A DNA stretch of 64,000 bases from Magnetospirillum sp. 64-120 (GCA_001898825.1 MKVK01000011.1:1-64000); one strand, 5' to 3'; positions 8,605 to 19,208 are shown, counted from the first letter of the stretch. The notes: generated by a model from the sequence alone, not told the origin. Made by a program: numbers and translations.

Positions 8605-11598
8605 TCAAGTTACGTTTTTATCGCTTTCCCCCATGCGTTCCCGCGCCGCCTTGCCAGGGGTTCCGACCAGGCGCTCGAACACCTCGTGGGCGGCTTTCGC
8701 GCAATCGTCCATGCGATCGACCAGGGTCTTGAAGTCGATCAGTCCGGTGGCCCGCGCCATGACTTCCTTCAGGCCCTGTGGCGCCGTGGCCTCGTCAAAG
8801 GCGCCGGCCAGGGTCTGGCGCAGCACCAGTTGCACCGCCGACCACAGGCGCCAGGCCTCGACCAGGGAATCGTGGTCGCCCCGGCTGATCAATCCGGCGG
8901 CGCAGGCCCGTTCCAGCACGTCGCGGGTATTGCAGGCCAGGATATCGGGATGCCCGGCGCCGTGGTGCAGTTGCAGCCACTGGGCGGTGAACTCGATATC
9001 CACCAGCCCGCCGCGCAGGTGCTTGACCTCCCACCTGTTGGCGGCCTTGTGTTCGCGGGCCATTCGTTCGCGCATGTCGGCCACGTCGGCGACCAGGGTG
9101 TCGGTGTCGCGGGGCGCGGTCAGGGTGCGATGGATGATGGCGCTGACCTTGGCCGCCAATTCCGGGCTGCCGCAGACCACGCGGGCGCGGGTCAGCGCCA
9201 TGTGTTCCCAGGTCCAGGCCGATTCCTGCTGATAGCGGTCGAACGACACCAGCGAGGTGGCGATGGGCCCTGAATTACCCGACGGGCGCAGCCGCATGTC
9301 CACTTCGTAAAGCGTGCCTTCGGCGGTCTTGGCGGTCAGCGCGTTGACGATGCGCTGGGTCAGGCGGGCGAACCACGCCGACGCCGCCATGGGGCGTCCG
9401 CCCACCGATTCGGTTGCCGGGTCGGGGCAGTCATAGATCAGGATCAGGTCCATGTCCGAGGTAGCGGTCATCTCGTGGCCGCCCATCTTGCCCATGGCCA
9501 GGATCACCCATTGGCCGCCCTCGACCCGGCCGTTGGCGCGGGCCAGTTCGTCTTCCACCTTGGGGCAAAGGCTGGTCAAGACCGCGTCGGCGATGTCGGA
9601 AAAGGCCCGCGCCGCCCGGTCGGCCTCCAGCATGTTGCGCAACGTCTGCACGCCCACCTGGAACTTGTGGTCGGCGGCCCAGCGGCGGCTGACATCCAGG
9701 ACTTCCTGGATGTCGCCGGCTTCGTTCAGGGCCTTGTCCAGGTCTTCCACCAACTTGTCGGCGGGCAGGGGCGGCTCGAAGAAGCTAGGCGCCACCACCG
9801 CGTCCAATTGGGTGGTGTGGCGGGCCAGATGCTCGGCCAGCTTGGGGGCGTTGCCCATCAACTCGGCCACCAGTTCCAACAAGGACGGGTTGGAATAGAA
9901 CAGCGAGAACACCGGAACCCCGGCGGGCAGGCGCGACAGGAATTCGTCCAGGCGCAAGAAGGCGTCGTCGGGGTTCGAGGTGGCGGCCAAGGCCTGCAAC
10001 AGCGACGGCGTCAGCTCGGTCAGCAATTCGCGCGCCCGCGTCGATCGGGTGGCGCGGATACGGCCGTGATGCCAGCCGCGGATGGTGGCGCAGACGGTGT
10101 CGGCCCCGGCAAAGCCCATGGCGGCGATGGTGGCGACGGTTTCCGGGTCGTTCTCGCCGCCGGTGAACACCAAATTGCCGCTGCTGGCCAGACTGGGCGA
10201 ATCCTCGAACAGGCGGGCGTAATGGCCTTCGACGGTTTGCAGCCGCTTGACCAGCGCCGCCGCGAAGTCGTCCACCGACTGGAAGCCGGAAAAGGCGGCG
10301 ATCTCGGCCAGACGCTGGGGATTGTCGGGCAAGGTCTGGGTCTGCTTGTCGTCCACCATCTGCAGGCGGTGTTCCAACTGCCTGAGGAAGCGATAGGCTT
10401 CGTCCAGTTCCTCGACCGCCTTTTCCTCGACCTGGCCCATGGCGGCCAAAGCGCGGATGGCGTCCAGGGTGCGGCAGCAGCGCACCTCGGGGACGCGGCC
10501 GCCCCAGATCAGTTGCTGGGTCTGGGCGAAGAACTCGATCTCGCGGATGCCGCCGCGCCCCAGCTTGACGTTGTGGCCGGCCACGGCGATGGAACGCCCA
10601 CCCTTGTGGGCGTTGATCTGGCGCTTGATGGAATGGATGTCCTGGATGGCGGCGAAATCCAGCGACTTGCGCCAGATGAAGGGCTTCAGGAACTTCAGGA
10701 AATAGGCCCCGGTCTCGGCGTCGCCGGCCACCTGTCGGGCCTTGATCATGGCGGCCCGTTCCCAGTTCTGGCCGAAGCCTTCGTAATAGATTTCGGCGGC
10801 GGCCAGGGAAATGGCCACCGGGGTCGAGCCGGGGTCCGGGCGCAGGCGCAGGTCGGTGCGGAACACGTAACCCTGGGCGGTGCGTTCGTCCAAGATCTTC
10901 ACCAGATCCTTGGTGGCCGCGATCATGCATTCGCCCAAGGTCTTGCGGCCGCGATATTCCATCTTCTCGTGGTCGTAGAAGACGATGATGTCGATGTCGG
11001 ACGAATAATTCAGCTCGCGGGCGCCGAACTTGCCCATGCCCAGGATCAGTACCCCGGACCCTTTTTCCGGGTCTTCGGGGTGGGGCAGGACCAGGTCGCC
11101 CTTGGCCGCTTCGCGGCGCAGCAGGAAACGAAGCGCCTGGCGGGTGGCGGCTTCGGCAAAGTCGGCCAGCGCCCCGGTGACGTTTTCCAGCGGCCAGGCC
11201 CCGGTGATGTCGGCCATGGCCGCCAACAGCGCCACCCGGCGCTTGGCCAGGCGCAGCGACTTCATCAATTCCGCCATGTCGGTCTGGGGCGCGGTCTCGG
11301 CCTCAAGCTCGGCCAGGACGGCGGGGAAAGTGGCGTCGGGGCCGTCGGTCAGCAGGCGGCGGACGAAGGCGGGGTCGAACAGGCACAGCTGGGTCAGGAA
11401 CGGCGAGTTGCCGAAAATCGCCGACAGCACTTTTTCCGCCATCAAATCGCCGGAAATTCCGCGCATGAACGTTGCCAGTTCCGGGTCGTCCAGGCCGTCG
11501 GCGATCTCGGCCCAGCGTTCGAAACCCCGAGCCTGCAAGGCCATGTCGCCGATTTTGGGCAAAACACGTTCATTTAGTGGAAAGTTCACCTTGTGCAT
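8605..11598 (-). CDS. glnE: Bifunctional glutamine synthetase adenylyltransferase/adenylyl-removing enzyme
   Basis: About 997 residues, the normal length for GlnE. Two nucleotidyltransferase domains are visible, each with the G-(S)-D-I/M-D-metal-binding pattern: ELNYSSDIDIIVFYDH in the N-terminal half and GHEMTATSDMDLILIYDC in the C-terminal half, each followed by a helical domain (GGIREIEF and GGLVDIEF). The enzyme adenylylates and deadenylylates GlnA in response to PII and glutamine. The ATG at 11598 is used although its ribosome site is poor; a GTG just upstream and an ATG at 11649 are alternatives. It is transcribed divergently from the YhdP-like gene with about 75 bases between starts. 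Confidence 0.96.
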   Translation of the reverse strand: MHKVNFPLNERVLPKIGDMALQARGFERWAEIADGLDDPELATFMRGISGDLMAEKVLSAIFGNSPFLTQLCLFDPAFVRRLLTDGPDATFPAVLAELEAETAPQTDMAELMKSLRLAKRRVALLAAMADITGAWPLENVTGALADFAEAATRQALRFLLRREAAKGDLVLPHPEDPEKGSGVLILGMGKFGARELNYSSDIDIIVFYDHEKMEYRGRKTLGECMIAATKDLVKILDERTAQGYVFRTDLRLRPDPGSTPVAISLAAAEIYYEGFGQNWERAAMIKARQVAGDAETGAYFLKFLKPFIWRKSLDFAAIQDIHSIKRQINAHKGGRSIAVAGHNVKLGRGGIREIEFFAQTQQLIWGGRVPEVRCCRTLDAIRALAAMGQVEEKAVEELDEAYRFLRQLEHRLQMVDDKQTQTLPDNPQRLAEIAAFSGFQSVDDFAAALVKRLQTVEGHYARLFEDSPSLASSGNLVFTGGENDPETVATIAAMGFAGADTVCATIRGWHHGRIRATRSTRARELLTELTPSLLQALAATSNPDDAFLRLDEFLSRLPAGVPVFSLFYSNPSLLELVAELMGNAPKLAEHLARHTTQLDAVVAPSFFEPPLPADKLVEDLDKALNEAGDIQEVLDVSRRWAADHKFQVGVQTLRNMLEADRAARAFSDIADAVLTSLCPKVEDELARANGRVEGGQWVILAMGKMGGHEMTATSDMDLILIYDCPDPATESVGGRPMAASAWFARLTQRIVNALTAKTAEGTLYEVDMRLRPSGNSGPIATSLVSFDRYQQESAWTWEHMALTRARVVCGSPELAAKVSAIIHRTLTAPRDTDTLVADVADMRERMAREHKAANRWEVKHLRGGLVDIEFTAQWLQLHHGAGHPDILACNTRDVLERACAAGLISRGDHDSLVEAWRLWSAVQLVLRQTLAGAFDEATAPQGLKEVMARATGLIDFKTLVDRMDDCAKAAHEVFERLVGTPGKAARERMGESDKNVT

Positions 11599-11673
11599 TC
11601 CCAGATGTTGTGATTGCTTCACACTGGTCAAACCCGCGCGATGGGTCAAGTCGATGATGGAGGGCGCGTCCTA

Positions 11674-14600
11674 GTGGTGCATGGTGCGGTCAGAGGCTTG
11701 TTCCAGCTTCTGGGGGCTCTTTTCGTCGGACTTCTGGTGCTTTTGCCGGTGTTGCTGTGGCGTTTGTCCACCGGCCCCATCGCCCTTGATTTCCTGACAC
11801 CTTACATCCAAGAGGCGCTGACCGCACCTGATGGCAGCATATCCGTGCGCCTGGATGGCACCGCCCTGGCCCTGGGGGCGGAAAAGCGGACTTTGGAATT
11901 GCGGGCCATGGGGGTGTCGGCTTACCTGGGCGAATCCGCCCGCCCCATCGCCAGTGTGCCCGAGATGGCTTTGTCGCTATCGGGCAAGGCGCTGCTGAAC
12001 GGGGTGATCGCGCCCAATTCCATCACCTTGATCCGTCCCCGTCTGCATCTGGTGCGCGGCCATGACGGCCGTCTGCAACTGGATATCGGCAAGCTGGAAG
12101 CCGAGGCCGGGTCCCCCCCCGCCCAGGACAACTCGGTGGTGGCCCAGGGGCTGCTGGCCGCCCTGGTGGGGGAACCCGACCCGACCAAGCCCGGGCGTTC
12201 GCTGCAACGCGCCGCCATCATCGACGCCGACCTGGTGGTGGACGACCTGGCGCTGGACACCGTCTGGCACGCCACCGACGCCGACGTGGAACTGCGCCGC
12301 GTCGCCGACGGGTTGACGGGGACCGCCCATCTGGAATTCGACCTGGATGGCGAAAGCGGCATCGCCGACGCCTCGATCGGATACGGCAAGGACGGCGACA
12401 GGATCAAAGCCGAGGCCGAGATTTCCGGTTTCCGCCCCGCCACCCTGGCCCGGCTGGGGGGCGCGGTGACGCCGCTGAAGGCGCTGGACCTGCCGCTTTC
12501 CGGCAAGGTCTGGGTGGATGGCGACATTTCCGGGCGTATCGACAAACTGTCGTTCGAACTGGCCGGCGGCGCCGGTTTCTTCGATCTGCCCGATCCGGTC
12601 AACATGCATCGCAAGGTGGAAAGCGTCGCCTTGCGCGGTTCGGCCTTCGACGGTCTGACCCGGGCGCAACTGGATGAGCTTTCCATCGATTTCGGGGGGC
12701 CGCACCTGTTGCTGTCGGCCGTCGCCGACGGTCTGGGCGGCGCCACCAGCGTGAACCTGGAAGCGTCGCTGCGCGACGTCCCCTTCGACGAATTGCCCAA
12801 TCTGTGGCCGGCGGTGGCGGCCCCCAATCCGCGCGAATGGGTGGTCAAGAACATGTCCAAGGGCGTCGCCCGCGAAGCCCGGGTGACCCTGTCGGCGCGT
12901 TCTCCGGCCGGTAATTTCGAGGATTTGGTCATCGACAGCCTGTCGGGCGAATTGCAGGGCGACGGCGTCACGGTGGATTACCTGCATCCCATGCCGGTGG
13001 CCAGGAACGCCTCGGCTCTGGCCACCTTCGACGCCAATGATTTCCGCATCAAGATCCGGGGCGGCGAGGTATACGGCCTGACCGTCAAGGACGGGTTGAT
13101 CGTGTTGTCGGGGCTGTCGGCGGTCGACCAGTTCGCCGACATCGACCTGACCATCGCCGGACCGGTCAAGGACGCGCTGACGCTGATCGACCAAAAGCCG
13201 CTGCGCTACGCCAGCGCCTTGGGCATCGACCCGACGACGGCGGCGGGCGAGGGGGTCACCCGGCTGCGGCTGAAGTTCCCGCTGCTCAAGAACCTGCGGC
13301 TGGACGATCTGGAGGTGAAGGTCCATTCCTCGGTCAAGAACGTGTTCCTGCCCAAGGTGGTGATGGGGCTGGACCTGGACCGCGCCGACCTGGAACTGGA
13401 CGTGGACGCCAAGGGGCTGAACGCCAGCGGTCCCATCGTTCTGGGCTCCATCGCCGGCGACCTGAAATGGCGCGAGAACTTTTCCACCAAGGGCGTGCCG
13501 TTCCGTTCGCGCTATGAAGTCAAGGCGCCCGCCATCAGCGAAGCCCAACGCAAGATCCTGCGCCTGGAAGGCCCGCCCTTCGTCGCCCCCTTCATGACCG
13601 GGCCGGTGGCGGCGCAGTTGGTGGCCACCCTTTATGGCGGTGGGCGGGGCGACATCGACGCCAAGGTGGACCTGACCCCCACTTTCATGCGCCTGCCGGG
13701 CCTGGGCTGGCACAAGAAGGACGGCACCACCGGCGGCGCCGAGGTGTCGCTGCGCCTGGACAAGAACGATCTGGCGGAAATATCGCGTTTTTCCGTGGTT
13801 GCGGGCGACCTGCAGACCAATGGCCGGGTATCCTTTGCCGATGGCAAACCGCGCCGGGTGGATTTCGCCAAGCTGTCCTATGGCGGGCGCACCGACGTGG
13901 AAGGCAGCCTGACCCTGCGCCCCGAAGGCGGTCTGGATATCGTCGCTAAGGGCGAGCAATTCAACGCCGAACCCGTGGTGGGCGAGGAAGAACCCTTGCC
14001 CGGCGATCCGCCGCCCTTGGTGGGGGTGGCCAAGCATCGGCAGAAATCGACCCTGCCGCCCATGACCATCCAGGGCAACGTCAAGACCGCCTGGCTGTCC
14101 AAGAACGGCAAGCTGACCAATGCCCACGCCCAACTGCGCCGCGATGGCGACGATTGGCGGCAGATGGCGCTGAAAGGCATGCTGGACGGCGGTAAAAGTT
14201 TTGATTTCAGCCTGACCCAGACCGCGCCCAACCGCCGATCCGTCAAGGTGACGTCAGACGATGCCGGGGCGACGCTGAAAGCCTTCGACAGCTACGAACA
14301 TATGACGTCGGGCAAGTTGGAAGTGGACGCCGCCTATCACGACGACCAGGACGGCCAACCCCTGGTCGGCACCATCAAGGTGGCCGATTACTACATCGTC
14401 AACGCCCCGGCCTTGGCGCGCCTGCTGACGGTGGCGGCGCTGTCCGGGATTTTGGACCTGCTGCAGGACGAAGGCATCGGCTTTTCCACCCTGGACGCCC
14501 CCTTCGTGCTGAAGGATGGTCTTTTGCAGGTCAAGGACGCCCGCGCCTATGGCGCCGCCTTGGGGCTGACCGCCAAGGGCGAACTGGACCTGGACGCCAA

Positions 14601-14889
14601 GCGTATGGCGCTGGAAGGCACGGTGGTCCCGGCCTATGCCATCAATTCGGTGCTGGGCAACATTCCGGTGCTGGGCTGGTTGGTGACCGGCGGCGAAAAG
14701 GGCGGCGGTCTGGTGGCCTTCAATTATTCCATGAAGGGGCCGACCCAGGACCCGGACGTCATGGTCAACCCGCTGTCGGTGCTGACCCCGGGTTTCCTGC
14801 GCAACCTGTTCAACATCTTCGACGACGGCACCGAGACCGAGACGCGCAAGCCGGAAAAGCAAAAGCCGGTCCCGGCACCCAAGCAATAA
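11674..14889 (+). CDS. YhdP/AsmA-like giant envelope protein (DUF3971)
   Basis: A ~1071-residue protein with one N-terminal membrane helix (about residues 8-32) followed by a very long region of repeated beta-rich segments. The C-terminal part, with LLTVAALSGILDLLQDEGIGF, AYAINSVLGNIPVLGWLVTGGEKGGG and ending in PLSVLTPGFLRNLF, is characteristic of the AsmA2/YhdP group. These proteins are thought to bridge inner and outer membrane for phospholipid transport. The GTG at 11674 is chosen because GGAGGG at 11659-11664 lies 9 bases before it; the upstream ATG at 11641 has no such site. It ends in a strong hairpin shared with convergent tyrS. Confidence 0.86.
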   Translation: MVHGAVRGLFQLLGALFVGLLVLLPVLLWRLSTGPIALDFLTPYIQEALTAPDGSISVRLDGTALALGAEKRTLELRAMGVSAYLGESARPIASVPEMALSLSGKALLNGVIAPNSITLIRPRLHLVRGHDGRLQLDIGKLEAEAGSPPAQDNSVVAQGLLAALVGEPDPTKPGRSLQRAAIIDADLVVDDLALDTVWHATDADVELRRVADGLTGTAHLEFDLDGESGIADASIGYGKDGDRIKAEAEISGFRPATLARLGGAVTPLKALDLPLSGKVWVDGDISGRIDKLSFELAGGAGFFDLPDPVNMHRKVESVALRGSAFDGLTRAQLDELSIDFGGPHLLLSAVADGLGGATSVNLEASLRDVPFDELPNLWPAVAAPNPREWVVKNMSKGVAREARVTLSARSPAGNFEDLVIDSLSGELQGDGVTVDYLHPMPVARNASALATFDANDFRIKIRGGEVYGLTVKDGLIVLSGLSAVDQFADIDLTIAGPVKDALTLIDQKPLRYASALGIDPTTAAGEGVTRLRLKFPLLKNLRLDDLEVKVHSSVKNVFLPKVVMGLDLDRADLELDVDAKGLNASGPIVLGSIAGDLKWRENFSTKGVPFRSRYEVKAPAISEAQRKILRLEGPPFVAPFMTGPVAAQLVATLYGGGRGDIDAKVDLTPTFMRLPGLGWHKKDGTTGGAEVSLRLDKNDLAEISRFSVVAGDLQTNGRVSFADGKPRRVDFAKLSYGGRTDVEGSLTLRPEGGLDIVAKGEQFNAEPVVGEEEPLPGDPPPLVGVAKHRQKSTLPPMTIQGNVKTAWLSKNGKLTNAHAQLRRDGDDWRQMALKGMLDGGKSFDFSLTQTAPNRRSVKVTSDDAGATLKAFDSYEHMTSGKLEVDAAYHDDQDGQPLVGTIKVADYYIVNAPALARLLTVAALSGILDLLQDEGIGFSTLDAPFVLKDGLLQVKDARAYGAALGLTAKGELDLDAKRMALEGTVVPAYAINSVLGNIPVLGWLVTGGEKGGGLVAFNYSMKGPTQDPDVMVNPLSVLTPGFLRNLFNIFDDGTETETRKPEKQKPVPAPKQ

Positions 14890-14890
14890 A

Positions 14891-14915
14891 AAGGCGCCTT
14901 GCGGCGCCTTTCTTT
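14891..14915. terminator. Bidirectional rho-independent terminator
   Basis: A perfect 8-base stem, AAGGCGCC at 14891-14898 and GGCGCCTT at 14903-14910, with loop TTGC. T-rich sequence follows on the plus strand and A-rich sequence precedes it, so it can end both the YhdP-like gene and convergent tyrS, whose stop begins at 14915. Confidence 0.9.
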
Positions 14916-16165
14916 TATTCCGGCTTGACCAGAACGTGTCGCTTTTTGCCCGCCGTCAGCTTGATGACGCCGTCCTTGACGGCGTCGTTGCCGATGGCTT
15001 GCGCCGGGTCGGTGACCTGGGCGTCATTGACGCGGCCGCCGCCTTGCTGCAGCAGGCGCCGCGCCTCGCCGTTGGAGGCCGCCAGACCGGCGCGCACGAA
15101 CAAGGCGAAGGCCGGCATGCCGGCGGCCAGGTCGCCCGCCGGCAAGGTGACGGTGGGCAGGTTGTCGGACAGGCCGCCTTGTTCGAAGGTCTTGCGGGCG
15201 GTTTCGGCGGCTTCCAGGGCGGCAGCCTCGCCATGGCACAGCTTGGTGACCTCGTGGGCCAGGATCTTCTTGGCCTCGTTGATCTCGGCGCCTTGCAGGG
15301 CTTCCAGCTTGGCGATCTCGGCCAGCGGCAGCTCGGTGTACAGCTTCAGGAAGCGGCCGACGTCGGCGTCCTCGGTGTTGCGCCAGTACTGCCAGAATTC
15401 CCAACTGCTCAGCATGTCGGCGTTCAGCCACACCGCGCCCCCCACGGTCTTGCCCATCTTGGCGCCCGAGCTGGTGGTCAAAAGCGGGCTGGTCAGGCCG
15501 TAAAGCTCGGCCTGATGGACGCGGCGGCCCAGTTCGACGCCGTTGACGATGTTGCCCCACTGGTCGGACCCGCCCATCTGCAGCACGCACTTATGGCGGT
15601 TCCACAGCTCGGCGAAGTCGTAGCCCTGCAGGATCATGTAGTTGAATTCCAGGAAGGTCAGCGGTTGCTCACGTTCCAGGCGCAGTTTCACCGAATCGAA
15701 GGTCATCATGCGGTTGATGGTGAAATGCTTGCCGTAATCGCGCAGGAAGGCGATGTAGTTCAACTGGTCCAGCCAGTCGGCGTTGTTGACCATCATGGCG
15801 TCGCTGGTGCCGTCCCCGAAGGTCAGGTACTTGGCGAACACCTTCTTGATGCCGGCCATGTTGCGCGCGATGTCGGCGTCGGACAGCATCTTGCGGGCTT
15901 CGTCCTTGCCGGTGGGGTCGCCGATGCGGGTGGTGCCGCCGCCCATCAGCACGATGGGCTTGTTGCCGGTCTTCTGCCACCAGCGCAGCAGCATGATCTG
16001 CATCAGCCCGCCCACATGCAGGGATTCGGCGGTGCAGTCGAAGCCGATATAGGCCGCCGCCGGACCTTCGGTCAGGCGCTTGTCCAGCGCTTCCAGGTCG
16101 GTGCATTGGTGCATGTAGCCGCGTTCGGCGACGACACGCAAAAATTCAGAGCGGGCAGTGGTCAT
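14915..16165 (-). CDS. tyrS: Tyrosyl-tRNA synthetase
   Basis: A 416-residue class I aminoacyl-tRNA synthetase charging tRNA-Tyr. The HIGH-equivalent is LHVGGLMQ, the tyrosine pocket includes [12 protein letters not shown] and [11 protein letters not shown], and the KMSKS-equivalent is SGAKMGKT. The last ~70 residues ([18 protein letters not shown]) are an S4-type RNA-binding domain. The ATG at 16165 gives the standard N-terminus. It is divergent from anmK, with about 88 bases between the two starts. Confidence 0.97.
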   Translation of the reverse strand: MTTARSEFLRVVAERGYMHQCTDLEALDKRLTEGPAAAYIGFDCTAESLHVGGLMQIMLLRWWQKTGNKPIVLMGGGTTRIGDPTGKDEARKMLSDADIARNMAGIKKVFAKYLTFGDGTSDAMMVNNADWLDQLNYIAFLRDYGKHFTINRMMTFDSVKLRLEREQPLTFLEFNYMILQGYDFAELWNRHKCVLQMGGSDQWGNIVNGVELGRRVHQAELYGLTSPLLTTSSGAKMGKTVGGAVWLNADMLSSWEFWQYWRNTEDADVGRFLKLYTELPLAEIAKLEALQGAEINEAKKILAHEVTKLCHGEAAALEAAETARKTFEQGGLSDNLPTVTLPAGDLAAGMPAFALFVRAGLAASNGEARRLLQQGGGRVNDAQVTDPAQAIGNDAVKDGVIKLTAGKKRHVLVKPE

Positions 16166-16253
16166 GGCTTCTTCTGTCGATCGGTTGCTTGAATGAAGGC
16201 TGCCCGTTTAGCACAATCAGTGCCAGTCAACAATCGGCGCAAGGCGCATACCC

Positions 16254-17327
16254 ATGCACAAGCTGGCTTTGGGACTGATGAGCGGGACCAGTCTGGATGG
16301 AATCGACGCCGCGCTGTTGCAGACCGACGGCGAGACGGTGCGGGCCTTCGGTCCGGCCCTGACCCAGCCCTATGACGAATCCCTGCGTGGCGCGCTTCGT
16401 TCGATTCTGGGTGGCAATGGCCCCGTCGCCGAAGTCGAGCGCCGCCTGACCGAAGCCCACGCCCAGACAGTGGAAAAACTGCTGAAGCGGGCCGGCATCA
16501 GCCCGGATGTGGTGGACGTCATCGGCTTTCACGGTCACACCATCCTGCACCGGCCCGAACAGAGGCGGACCTGGCAGATCGGCGACGGCGCGGCTTTGGC
16601 CAAGCTGACCGGCATCACCGTGGTCAACGATTTCCGCTCTGCCGACGTGGCCGCCGGCGGGCAGGGGGCGCCGCTGGTTCCGGTTTTCCACGCGGCTTTG
16701 GCCCAAGGCCAGGAAACGCCGCTGGCGGTGTTGAACATCGGCGGTGTGGGCAACGTCACCTGGATCGGTGCGGACGGCGCATTGCAGGCCTTCGACACCG
16801 GCCCCGGCAACGCCCTGATCGACGACTGGGCCTTTCGTCATTGCAGCCGCCCCTTGGACCTGGATGGCGAACTGGCAGCGTCCGGCCGCGTCGACCTGGA
16901 TACGCTGAAGCAATTCTCGCATCATCCCTATTTCGCCGCCCTTCCGCCGAAATCCCTGGATCGCGACGATTTCCGGGCTTACGCCGAAGCCTTGGTGGGC
17001 CATATGGGGGCCGCCGACGGCGCCGCCACCCTGACCGCTTTCACCGCCCGGGCCGTCGCCTTGGCGCGGGCGCATTTTCCCCAGCCGGCCAAACGCTGGC
17101 TGGTGTGCGGCGGCGGGCGGCACAATCCGGTGCTGATGGCGTCGCTGGAAGCGGAATTGGCGGTCCCCGTGATCAACGTCGACGAATTGGGCTGGAACGG
17201 CGACGCCCTGGAAGCCCAGGCCTTCGCCTTCCTGGCGGTGCGCACCTTGCGCGGCTTGCCGCTGACCTTTCCCGGCACCACCGGGGTGGCGCACCCCTTG
17301 TGCGGGGGACGGGTAACCCTTTGCTAA
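16254..17327 (+). CDS. anmK: Anhydro-N-acetylmuramic acid kinase
   Basis: A 357-residue sugar kinase of the ASKHA fold that phosphorylates and opens 1,6-anhydro-MurNAc during cell-wall recycling. The N-terminal signature ALGLMSGTSLDGIDAALL is diagnostic. Further motifs are GFHGHTILHRP, NIGGVGNVTWI, AFDTGPGNALIDD and CGGGRHNP. Placement next to tyrS, divergently, is common in alphaproteobacteria. Confidence 0.96.
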   Translation: MHKLALGLMSGTSLDGIDAALLQTDGETVRAFGPALTQPYDESLRGALRSILGGNGPVAEVERRLTEAHAQTVEKLLKRAGISPDVVDVIGFHGHTILHRPEQRRTWQIGDGAALAKLTGITVVNDFRSADVAAGGQGAPLVPVFHAALAQGQETPLAVLNIGGVGNVTWIGADGALQAFDTGPGNALIDDWAFRHCSRPLDLDGELAASGRVDLDTLKQFSHHPYFAALPPKSLDRDDFRAYAEALVGHMGAADGAATLTAFTARAVALARAHFPQPAKRWLVCGGGRHNPVLMASLEAELAVPVINVDELGWNGDALEAQAFAFLAVRTLRGLPLTFPGTTGVAHPLCGGRVTLC

Positions 17328-17369
17328 GGCCGATGGGGTTCAATGGGGGCGCAACACGGAGACATGACC

Positions 17370-17687
17370 ATGAAACGCGCCCTGTTCGCCTGCTTTCTTG
17401 CCATGATGGCGCCGTCTGTCGCCTGGGCCGACCAGGCCAGCGCCATCGCCGCCGTGCGCGGGCAGCCCCGCGTGGTTGACGTCAGCGCCGACAACCAAGG
17501 CAACATGTTCGTCCTGGTCAAGGCCGAGAACATCACCTGGAACCAATACGCCGCCTATCTGTGCAAGGTGGTGGCGCCGCATCAGGCGCGGATCTTCAAC
17601 ATCCGCATCATCGAGCTGACCAAGGCCATCCGCACCCAGCCGGCCGCCAAGTGGGACCGTCTGGGCAACGCCGCCTGCGCCAATTAG
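17370..17687 (+). CDS. Small secreted protein of unknown function
   Basis: A 105-residue protein that I do not recognise. Residues 1-20 form a signal peptide ending in AWA. The mature part contains two cysteines (AAYLCKVV and GNAACAN at the very end) that could form a disulfide. The ATG at 17370 is preferred over 17364 because GGAG lies 8 bases before it. It follows anmK by about 40 bases on the same strand. Its stop overlaps that of convergent phoU by 4 bases (TTAG at 17684-17687). Confidence 0.7.
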   Translation: MKRALFACFLAMMAPSVAWADQASAIAAVRGQPRVVDVSADNQGNMFVLVKAENITWNQYAAYLCKVVAPHQARIFNIRIIELTKAIRTQPAAKWDRLGNAACAN

Positions 17688-18403
17688 TCCTGCACCACGC
17701 CTTCGAAGGCCGAGGTGTCACGCTTGGGCCGCTGGTCGTTCAGCGACCGGCCGGTGGCGACGAAATAGGCCTGTTCGGCGATGTTGGTCGCGTGGTCGCC
17801 GACCCGTTCGATGTTTTTCGCGATGAACATCAGGTGCGAGCACGACGTGATGGTGCGCGGGTCTTCCATCATGTAGGTCAGGATTTCGCGGAACAGGCTG
17901 GAATACAGATCGTCCACTTCCTGATCGCGCGACCGCACGGCCAAGGCCCGCTCGGCGTCGTTGGTCAGGTAGGCGTTCAGCACTTCGCCCAGCAATTCGG
18001 CCACCAGCTTGCCCATGCGCACCAGCGACCGCATGGGGGCGACGGGCGGCAACTGGTTCAGCACCAAGGACCGCTTGGCGGCGTTGGCGGCATGGTCGGC
18101 GATGCGTTCGATGTCGCCGGCCACCTTCAAGGCCGAGATCACCTGACGCAGGTCGTCGGCCACCGGCGCCCTGAGCGCCAGCACGCGGACCGTCTGGTCG
18201 TTGATGAAATGCTCGGCCTCGTCGATTTCGTGGTCGGCGTTCATCACTTGGCTTGCCAAGTCTGAATCGCGCTTTTCCAGGGCTTCGATGGCCTTGTGAA
18301 GCTGCGTTTCGGTCAAGCCGGCCATGCGGGCCAGGGCGTCGTGCAGACGCTTCAGGGCTTCGTCGTAGGACTTGACGATATGCTGGTCGCCAATGGTGGG
18401 CAT
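17684..18403 (-). CDS. phoU: Phosphate signalling protein PhoU
   Basis: A 239-residue all-helical protein with two PhoU repeats, each with the metal-binding E/DxxxD pattern: DIERIADHAANAAK in the first and NIERVGDHATNIAEQ in the second. PhoU links the Pst transporter to the PhoR sensor kinase and keeps the Pho regulon off in high phosphate. The ATG at 18403 lies 7 bases after GGAG; the in-frame GTG at 18409 is too close to that site. It follows pstB by 13 bases in the same operon. Confidence 0.97.
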   Translation of the reverse strand: MPTIGDQHIVKSYDEALKRLHDALARMAGLTETQLHKAIEALEKRDSDLASQVMNADHEIDEAEHFINDQTVRVLALRAPVADDLRQVISALKVAGDIERIADHAANAAKRSLVLNQLPPVAPMRSLVRMGKLVAELLGEVLNAYLTNDAERALAVRSRDQEVDDLYSSLFREILTYMMEDPRTITSCSHLMFIAKNIERVGDHATNIAEQAYFVATGRSLNDQRPKRDTSAFEGVVQD

Positions 18404-18416
18404 AGTCACTCTCCGT

Positions 18417-19208
18417 TCAGCCGAAACGGCCGGTGATGTAGCCCTGCGTCAATTGCTGCGCGGGCGCGGTGAAGATTTGTTCGGTATCGCCCACTTCCAC
18501 CAGATCGCCAAGATGGAAAAACGCGGTGCGCTGCGAAACGCGGGCCGCCTGCTGCATGGAATGGGTGACGATGATGATGGTGAAGTTTTCACGCAATTCG
18601 TCGATCAGTTCTTCCACCTTGGCGGTGGCGATGGGGTCCAAGGCCGAGCACGGTTCGTCCATCAGGATCACTTCGGGGGCCACGGCGATGGCGCGGGCGA
18701 TGCACAGACGCTGCTGCTGGCCGCCGGAAATGCCTGTGCCCTTTTCGTACAGACGGTCCTTGACCTCGTGCCACAGGCCGGCTTTTTCCAGCGCGGTTTC
18801 CACGATGTGGTCAAGATGGTCGTTGTCGCGGTAAAGGCCGTGGATGCGCGGGCCGAAGGCGACGTTGTCATAGATGGACTTTGGGAACGGATTGGGCTTT
18901 TGGAAGACCATGCCGACGCGCATGCGCAAGAGCACCGGATCAATGGCGTTCGGTCCGTACAACTCGTCGCCGTCCAAGGTCACCTGGCCGCTGACCGTTG
19001 CCGCGCCGATGGTGTCGTTCATGCGGTTCAGGCAGCGCAGGAAAGTGGACTTGCCGCAACCCGAAGGGCCGATCAGGGCGGTGACCTCGTTGGGGCGGAA
19101 ATCCAGGCTCACGCCTTTCAGGGCCAGCTTGTCGCCATAATGGACCTTGACGTCGCTGGCGCACATCTTGGGATCGGCGGCGACGTTCTGGGCGGGGGCT
19201 TCCGGCAT
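18417..19208 (-). CDS. pstB: Phosphate ABC transporter ATP-binding protein
   Basis: A 263-residue ATPase of the high-affinity phosphate importer PstSCAB. Walker A is GPSGCGKST, the signature loop reads [14 protein letters not shown] (Ile where most PstB have Leu), Walker B is VILMDEP, and the switch His is in [11 protein letters not shown]. The pairing with phoU is standard, but pstS, pstC and pstA are not upstream: cobN lies there instead, so the membrane parts must be encoded elsewhere. Confidence 0.97.
   Translation of the reverse strand: MPEAPAQNVAADPKMCASDVKVHYGDKLALKGVSLDFRPNEVTALIGPSGCGKSTFLRCLNRMNDTIGAATVSGQVTLDGDELYGPNAIDPVLLRMRVGMVFQKPNPFPKSIYDNVAFGPRIHGLYRDNDHLDHIVETALEKAGLWHEVKDRLYEKGTGISGGQQQRLCIARAIAVAPEVILMDEPCSALDPIATAKVEELIDELRENFTIIIVTHSMQQAARVSQRTAFFHLGDLVEVGDTEQIFTAPAQQLTQGYITGRFG

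Noticed and set aside
9475-11577. A 700-codon open frame antisense to glnE, and similar long antisense frames over the YhdP-like gene, cobN and the chemoreceptor
   Set aside because: In GC-rich coding DNA the antisense frames are often open. Their products are Gly/Gln/His-rich low-complexity strings without recognisable motifs, and the sense frames encode clear families.
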